A stretch of 64,000 bases of DNA from Saprospiraceae bacterium (lineage in GTDB: Bacteria; Bacteroidota; Bacteroidia; Chitinophagales; Saprospiraceae). The notes under the pieces are model-generated. The model was not told the DNA's origin and did no database searches. It saw nothing but the letters and a program-made list of their open reading frames with translations. A program made the position numbers and the translations under genes. The stretch is from the NCBI GenBank assembly GCA_020627535.1, contig JAHDGU010000001.1:290670-354669 (forward strand), written 5' to 3'. Each line of letters opens with the position of its first letter. Within the stretch, counting starts at the first letter, position 1. Positions 59,804 to 64,000 of the stretch are shown here, in pieces.

Positions 59804-61822
59804 ATGAGTAAGAAAATCTTTCAACTCAACGGAGCTCTGCATCTTGAGTCAGGTGAGGTTCTCAATGACGTACAGATTGCATATCACAGCTATGGAGAGC
59901 TGAATGCTTCTGGTGACAATGTCATTTGGGTATGTCATGCATTGACAGCAAATTCGGATGTATTTGATTGGTGGTCAGGACTTTTTGGCGAAAGCCAGCT
60001 CTATAATCCTCAAGAGCACTTCATTGTCTGTGCTAATATCCTTGGCTCACCATACGGCACTACGAATCCCTTAAGTAGAAATCCAGAAAGTGATAAGTCT
60101 TACTACCTTGATTTTCCTCAGATTACAGTACGTGATGTAGTCTCTTTGCATCAGTCACTGCGGATTCATCTTGGAATCACTCAGTTCCACACACTCATCG
60201 GAGCCTCCATCGGTGGACATCAAGCACTCGAGTGGGCTATCATGGAACCTGGTTTGATGGAGCATCTAGTGCTACTCGGAACCAATGCTGTTCACAGTCC
60301 GTGGGGCATTGCCTTCAACGAGTCTCAGCGAATGGCAATCGAAGCTGATGGTTCTTGGGGAAGAGGCAGTAAGGATGACGCTCGAGCGGGTCTTGAAGCT
60401 GCTAGGTCGATCGGACTATTAAGTTATCGCAATGCCAAAGCTTATGATCGCACCCAGAGGGATGAGCCCAGGCGCCTCGGGAATTACAATGCTTCGAGCT
60501 ATCAGAGGTATCAAGGGCAGAAATTATCCCGAAGATTTGATGCTTACTCGTACTGGTATCTCACACATCTCATGGACAGTCATGATGTGGGTCGCGATAG
60601 AGGTGATATTCGTCATGCCCTGAGTAGAGTAAGGGCTAGGACACTGATTTTTTCATTTGAAGGGGATTATTTGTTTTCGCAGGCCGAAAACCAATTATTG
60701 GCTGATCACATAGCTGGCGCTCGGCTGATCACCATGGCTACAGACTTTGGTCATGATGGCTTCCTGATCGAAACCGATGCTCTCACAATTTCGCTTCGCG
60801 CATTTTACAAAAGTTACAGTATGAATCAACAGAAAATCAACAAGTCAACAGGAATAGGACTGATCGGATATGGTGTAGTAGGACAAGCGGTCTACGATCA
60901 ACTTCGAGATCGCAGGGATGTGAGGGTCACTGCGGTGGCGGTGAAAGACTTGACCAAGGACCGAAATGGCCTGCTTCAGCCAGCTTTGGGCTCGGCCTAT
61001 GAGCTCATTTCTCGTGATGACGTAGATATCATTATCGAGTTGATTGATGACTCTGAAGAAGCCTATCATTATGTCAAGTCTGCGTTGCTACAGGGGAAGT
61101 CGGTCATTACTGCCAATAAGAAGATGCTGGCCTACCATCTTCCGGAGCTAGAGGCAATCGCTACTAGAAATAATATCTCGCTGAGATATGAAGCTTCAGT
61201 TGCAGGAGCCATACCGATTTTGGATACGCTAGACAGGCACTTTTCTCAGCAAAGTATCAACAGCATTCAGGGCATAGTAAACGGAAGTACCAACTATATA
61301 CTCAGCTCCATGCGCCTCGAGTCAATGAGCTACGAAGAGGCGCTACTCAAAGCGCAGCAATTGGGTTTTGCCGAGAGTGATCCTCGTCTTGATGTAGACG
61401 GGTATGATGCACTGTACAAGGCTGTGATTCTTTGCTACAAAGCTTATGGGCACTACATATCTCCAGAACAAGTCTCGAGGGATGGCATTGCCAAGATCAG
61501 CAAGCATGATCTTGGGGCAGCTGAGCTCAATGGTGAAAGAATCAAGCTACTTGCTACTGTGGAAAGATCTTCCCAAGGAGTAAACATTGAGGTCAGACCA
61601 ACTAACATACCTCTGACACATCCCTTGGCGTCGGTGGAGTATGAGACCAACGCTGTCATGATCAATACAGCACAATCAGATACAACAGTGCTGATAGGAA
61701 AAGGAGCTGGTGGTCAGCCCACTGCTTCCAGCGTGATCTCAGACTTGCAGAAGATTCTCTCAGAGAAATCTGAAGTAGGAGCACAAACTGAAAAGGTCCA
61801 ACCTGACTTAGTCGCTATCTAG
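59804..61822 (+). CDS. Bifunctional homoserine O-acetyltransferase / homoserine dehydrogenase fusion
   Basis: 672 residues from ATG 59804 (MSKKIFQLNGALHLESG). Residues 1-340 are a MetX alpha/beta hydrolase: HALTANSDVFDWW, nucleophile Ser135 in GASIGGHQALEW, Asp288 in FEGDYLF and His317 in DFGHDGFL. After a short linker (NQQKINKSTG) residues 350-672 form a homoserine dehydrogenase: GLIGYGVVGQAVYD, TANKKMLA, GIVNGSTNYIL and catalytic Lys in DVDGYDALYKAVIL. No aspartate kinase part and no clear C-terminal ACT domain. The dehydrogenase makes the substrate of the acetyltransferase, so channelling is likely. Confidence 0.92.
   Translation: MSKKIFQLNGALHLESGEVLNDVQIAYHSYGELNASGDNVIWVCHALTANSDVFDWWSGLFGESQLYNPQEHFIVCANILGSPYGTTNPLSRNPESDKSYYLDFPQITVRDVVSLHQSLRIHLGITQFHTLIGASIGGHQALEWAIMEPGLMEHLVLLGTNAVHSPWGIAFNESQRMAIEADGSWGRGSKDDARAGLEAARSIGLLSYRNAKAYDRTQRDEPRRLGNYNASSYQRYQGQKLSRRFDAYSYWYLTHLMDSHDVGRDRGDIRHALSRVRARTLIFSFEGDYLFSQAENQLLADHIAGARLITMATDFGHDGFLIETDALTISLRAFYKSYSMNQQKINKSTGIGLIGYGVVGQAVYDQLRDRRDVRVTAVAVKDLTKDRNGLLQPALGSAYELISRDDVDIIIELIDDSEEAYHYVKSALLQGKSVITANKKMLAYHLPELEAIATRNNISLRYEASVAGAIPILDTLDRHFSQQSINSIQGIVNGSTNYILSSMRLESMSYEEALLKAQQLGFAESDPRLDVDGYDALYKAVILCYKAYGHYISPEQVSRDGIAKISKHDLGAAELNGERIKLLATVERSSQGVNIEVRPTNIPLTHPLASVEYETNAVMINTAQSDTTVLIGKGAGGQPTASSVISDLQKILSEKSEVGAQTEKVQPDLVAI
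59981..59997 (-). repeat. GCGAAAGC mini-hairpin element
   Basis: CTTTTTGGCGAAAGCCA: stem TGGC/GCCA, loop GAAA. Within the metX part, read in yet another frame (LFGESQ). Confidence 0.75.
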
Positions 61823-61832
61823 CTTTTGCTAT

Positions 61833-62411
61833 CTAGTTGTGATAAGCAGCATTGTGTACAAGAGTGCTACCACATCCAGCGCATGCTGTAGCTGATCCTG
61901 CGCCACCTGTACATCCATTGTTGCAGATATAGTGCCATACACCATTGGCGTTTTGCGCAGGCTCAGGTGTTGGAGCTGTTGCACTGCTTACGGTATTGTT
62001 GAATATTGGTGCTGCATTAGGATTGGTGACATCTATTTTGTTACTCTGTGCTGCAGGCGCAGTGGCCCCGGCTGCACCAGTCGGATTGGTGGTGATAGTA
62101 GGTTGATTCTGATTGTGAAATGCCTGATTGTGTGACATCTGTTTGCCACATACGGGACATGGTCCAGAACCAGCGCCATTACCGCCTTCACATTGATCTG
62201 GGCAGACGTAATGATGTACAATGCCGTCAGCACCTGCTGGGATATTCACAGTCCCTGGGGCAGTGGTATTGTTGTTTTGAATGGGCGGAGGAGTGACAGC
62301 TTCTGTTGGTGTGACATGACTAGGAGCAGTGGTTGAGCTGCTTTTTGTTGCATCATCACCGCCACAGCTCATCAGCGCGACCGCGAATAGAATTGTTAAT
62401 AAATTTTTCAT
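61833..62411 (-). CDS. Lipoprotein with two heavy-metal-binding-like CxxxC/CxxC repeats
   Basis: 192 residues. Lipoprotein signal MKNLLTILFAVALMSCGGDD (lipobox LMSC), a long Pro/Thr/Ala/Asn-rich linker and two units, VCPDQCEGGNGAGSGPCPVCG (about 69-89) with MSHNQAFHNQ after it, and ICNNGCTGGAGSATACAGCG near the C-terminus with LVHNAAYHN. Each has a C-x3-C and a C-x2-C pair and trailing His, like the heavy-metal-binding domain (YHS/HMBD type). Probably surface or periplasmic metal (zinc or copper) binding. Convergent with metX/hom. Confidence 0.7.
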   Translation of the reverse strand: MKNLLTILFAVALMSCGGDDATKSSSTTAPSHVTPTEAVTPPPIQNNNTTAPGTVNIPAGADGIVHHYVCPDQCEGGNGAGSGPCPVCGKQMSHNQAFHNQNQPTITTNPTGAAGATAPAAQSNKIDVTNPNAAPIFNNTVSSATAPTPEPAQNANGVWHYICNNGCTGGAGSATACAGCGSTLVHNAAYHN

Positions 62412-62783
62412 GCTCGTGATTTATAGAGGGCAAAATTACGGCGTTTCCGCTTGCGGCTAGTTATTACATGATCGAATTCTCTAATATGTTCTTGCTCGCC
62501 CTTGTTTGTTTATCGCTCTTTGGCGGCTGGTTATAGATGGCTCATGTGGCGCTAAAGCCAAGAACCAGATAAGATTTTACACTTCGAAGAGAGCAACCAA
62601 CCCTTGATACACTCAGTTTTGGGGACTTCCAATAGATTGACGGATGACGACTCTATCGTTATTCCAAGCCATAGTACCTTCCTCTTACGCGGCAGTGTGG
62701 TGCCATACCTGATTATTTAAATGTAGCAAGAGTCGAAATTCCAAATAGAGCATGTAATATTGGGCAAGACAAATCTTGACAAG
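62412..62783. other. Gene-free stretch between lipoprotein and ybjQ-like genes
   Basis: Divergent promoter region for the lipoprotein (minus) and the YbjQ-like gene (plus). I see no reliable gene, tRNA or terminator. A 22-codon frame ATG 62468 to TAG 62536 encodes a hydrophobic peptide but has no independent support. Confidence 0.4.
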
Positions 62784-63098
62784 ATGATTATCAGTAGCAC
62801 CAGCACGATTCCGCAAAGAGAAATTGTTGAAGTCAAAGGCATAGCAAGAGGTAGTACTGTAAGGGCCAGGAATTTTGGACGAGACATCTTTGCGAGTTTT
62901 AAGAATCTCATTGGAGGAGAGATCACTGAATACACCAAGCTGCAGGCGGATTCGCGCGAGCAGGCTTTGGAGCGTATGATCGCAGATGCTAGGAGAATGG
63001 ACGCTGATGCAGTGGTCAATGTAAGATTTGTCTCTGCCACAGTCATGCAAGGTGCCAGCGAGATCCTAGCATATGGTACGGCAGTCAGACTAGCGTAA
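62784..63098 (+). CDS. YbjQ (UPF0145) family protein
   Basis: 104 residues from ATG 62784 (MIISSTSTIPQREIVEVKGI); the ATG at 62760 would add eight polar residues. The family pattern GIARGSTVRARNFGRDIFASFKN, GGEITEYTKLQADSREQALERM and GADAVVNVRF-like DADAVVNVRFVSA is clear. These proteins form homopentamers; the function is unknown though sometimes called heavy-metal binding. The last 9 bases overlap the convergent pnuC. Confidence 0.9.
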   Translation: MIISSTSTIPQREIVEVKGIARGSTVRARNFGRDIFASFKNLIGGEITEYTKLQADSREQALERMIADARRMDADAVVNVRFVSATVMQGASEILAYGTAVRLA

Positions 63099-63656
63099 GC
63101 TGCGTTTCCACTCCATCAGGCCCCAGACAGAGGCGCCGAGATAGACCAGATAGAGCAGGGCATAGATCGTAAGTCCTCGATCTACGAAGAGCCATGTGCT
63201 GACCACATTGATCACAATCCAGTAGATCCAGCAGGCAAAGATCATCTGAGCCTCGAGATAGGTGGCTAGGATGCCAAATACTGTGGTGAAGGAGTCAATC
63301 ACCGCTCTCTGCGCATCAGTGTATCTACCAAGTCCCCAAGCCAATAGTCCACTCAGTCCGAGTCCTGTAGCAATCACAACGATATGATAGAGAATGGATC
63401 TCGTCACGACCCTGGGGGCTGAGCTTCCGTCTTCAGAGATTTGACTCCATTGAATGAGACCATAAATGCCCATGATTACATAGAAGATATTGAGTCCAGC
63501 TTCCGCATATAGATTGACATCAATGAGAACGTATATGATGATCAGGCTACTGGCAATTCCAGGCCACCAGCACCATCTATATCGATGTACTGCTCCATAG
63601 ACGAATAGTAGCCCGAGGAGAGTAGCAGATATTTCGAGGAGTAGATTTATGCTCAC
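63090..63656 (-). CDS. pnuC: PnuC-type nicotinamide riboside transporter
   Basis: 188 residues with about seven helices, the PnuC pattern: WWPGIASSLIIIYVLIDVNLYAEAG (outline), FYVIMGIYGLIQW, DSFTTVFGILATYLEAQ, ACWIYWIVINVVSTWLFV and YLVYLGASVWGLMEWKR. It brings in nicotinamide riboside or a similar vitamin by facilitated diffusion, trapped by a kinase not seen here. Overlaps the upstream SDR gene by 4 bases. Confidence 0.9.
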   Translation of the reverse strand: MSINLLLEISATLLGLLFVYGAVHRYRWCWWPGIASSLIIIYVLIDVNLYAEAGLNIFYVIMGIYGLIQWSQISEDGSSAPRVVTRSILYHIVVIATGLGLSGLLAWGLGRYTDAQRAVIDSFTTVFGILATYLEAQMIFACWIYWIVINVVSTWLFVDRGLTIYALLYLVYLGASVWGLMEWKRSLR

Positions 63657-64000
63657 TTGACTTTGGCTCTGGTCAGGAGGTGATGAAAGACTCTCTTTGG
63701 GAGTAGACGACGTAAGATGATCGCTGAGGTTTCTGAGCCGCCGATAGCTATCTCGAGTTCATCACTTTGGATTGCTTTTCTCGCTTTTTGGGCGAAAGCC
63801 TCTGGTCTCAAACCCCTGGCCGTGCGATCGTCCATGATTCCATGCTTGTCTCCTTGGGCATTGAGGGCATTGATCGACATCTCCGTATGCACAAAACCGG
63901 GCATGATCAATGTGACTGTCAGCGTATCATCATGCTCGCAGCGCACGCTATCAAAGAAACCATGGAGTGCGTGCTTCGATGCCGCATAGCTGCTGCGATA
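63653..64000 (-). CDS. Short-chain dehydrogenase/reductase, C-terminal part
   Basis: The frame is open to the right window edge, so only about 115 residues are seen. The catalytic YxxxK motif is in SSYAASKHALHGFFDSVR close to the edge, followed by VTLIMPGFVHTEMS, the usual P-G-x-x-x-T of classical SDRs. The nucleotide-binding half is outside. The substrate cannot be told. It overlaps pnuC by 4 bases. Confidence 0.85.
   Translation of the reverse strand, partial: YRSSYAASKHALHGFFDSVRCEHDDTLTVTLIMPGFVHTEMSINALNAQGDKHGIMDDRTARGLRPEAFAQKARKAIQSDELEIAIGGSETSAIILRRLLPKRVFHHLLTRAKVK
63784..63800 (-). repeat. GCGAAAGC mini-hairpin element
   Basis: CTTTTTGGGCGAAAGCC: 3-bp stem GGC/GCC, T-tail. Within the SDR gene (EAFAQKA). 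Confidence 0.65.

Noticed and set aside
62468-62536. 22-codon frame encoding a hydrophobic peptide in the gap before the YbjQ-like gene
   Set aside because: No promoter, terminator or regulatory codon pattern next to it; short hydrophobic frames are expected by chance in AT-rich DNA.

Overview
The window looks like a chromosomal segment of a Bacteroidota bacterium, most probably of the Saprospiria type. The signs are type IX secretion C-terminal domains, promoter elements of the form TTTG / TAnnTTTG instead of E. coli-like boxes, a very long LepB, the DUF4295-rpmG-rpmB block, a fused AroG-chorismate mutase and almost no Shine-Dalgarno sequences. I see no prophage, insertion sequence or CRISPR array. 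Genes are tightly packed, with many 4-base ATGA overlaps.

Layout. 1-6.4 kb: end of a beta-propeller protein, an ECF sigma factor with a membrane partner, a ferredoxin, a PqiA-like membrane protein and envelope proteins. 6.4-9.9 kb: tRNA-Gly, GtrA, an ArnT-type glycosyltransferase, a PAP2 phosphatase, a lipoprotein and tRNA-Leu. 10-13 kb: a Spy-like protein and a T9SS cargo protein. 13-20.7 kb: LPS and polysaccharide genes (heptose kinase, Kdo transferase, UDP-glucuronate decarboxylase, RfbB, multi-SLBB export protein). 20.7-23.1 kb: gapA-pgk and tRNA-Glu. 23.4-26.5 kb: two secreted proteins. 26.5-28.7 kb: a frameshifted small zinc-ribbon-like gene, ftsY, DUF4295, rpmG, rpmB and tRNA-Arg. 28.7-36.4 kb: a subtilisin-like protease, a BtuF-like protein, lepB and a MoxR-VWA pair. 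36.5-43.5 kb: the complete operon hisG-D-C-B-H-A-F-IE. 43.5-46 kb: a second ECF sigma locus. 46-47 kb: a QTMAN-like glycosyltransferase. 47-50.3 kb: aminotransferase-tyrA-aroG/CM. 50.4-57.6 kb: aroB-aroDEK-aroA-aroC and two more genes. 57.7-61.8 kb: the methionine branch metY-(OsmC-like)-metX/hom. 61.8-64 kb: a lipoprotein, YbjQ, PnuC and part of an SDR.

Three biosynthetic operons (his, aromatic, methionine) are each preceded by a short leader peptide packed with the matching codons and by an intrinsic terminator: MSLHHHH, a YFFFYY-containing peptide, and a Thr/Cys/Met-rich peptide. In each case I found an alternative pairing that would disrupt the terminator. This is a consistent picture of ribosome-mediated transcription attenuation.

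The same pathways contain unusual fusions: a trifunctional AroD-AroE-AroK protein and a MetX-homoserine dehydrogenase protein.

The most striking unexplained structure is a dispersed short element. Its core is GCGAAAGC (GCTTTCGC on the other strand) with a 3-4 bp complementary stem and a one-sided A-rich tail, typically GGCTTTCGCCAAAATG. I find 20 copies on both strands, inside genes in several reading frames and in two intergenic gaps, where about two bare 8-mers are expected by chance. The stems vary by compensatory changes. The core is identical to the known extraordinarily stable DNA mini-hairpin d(GCGAAAGC).
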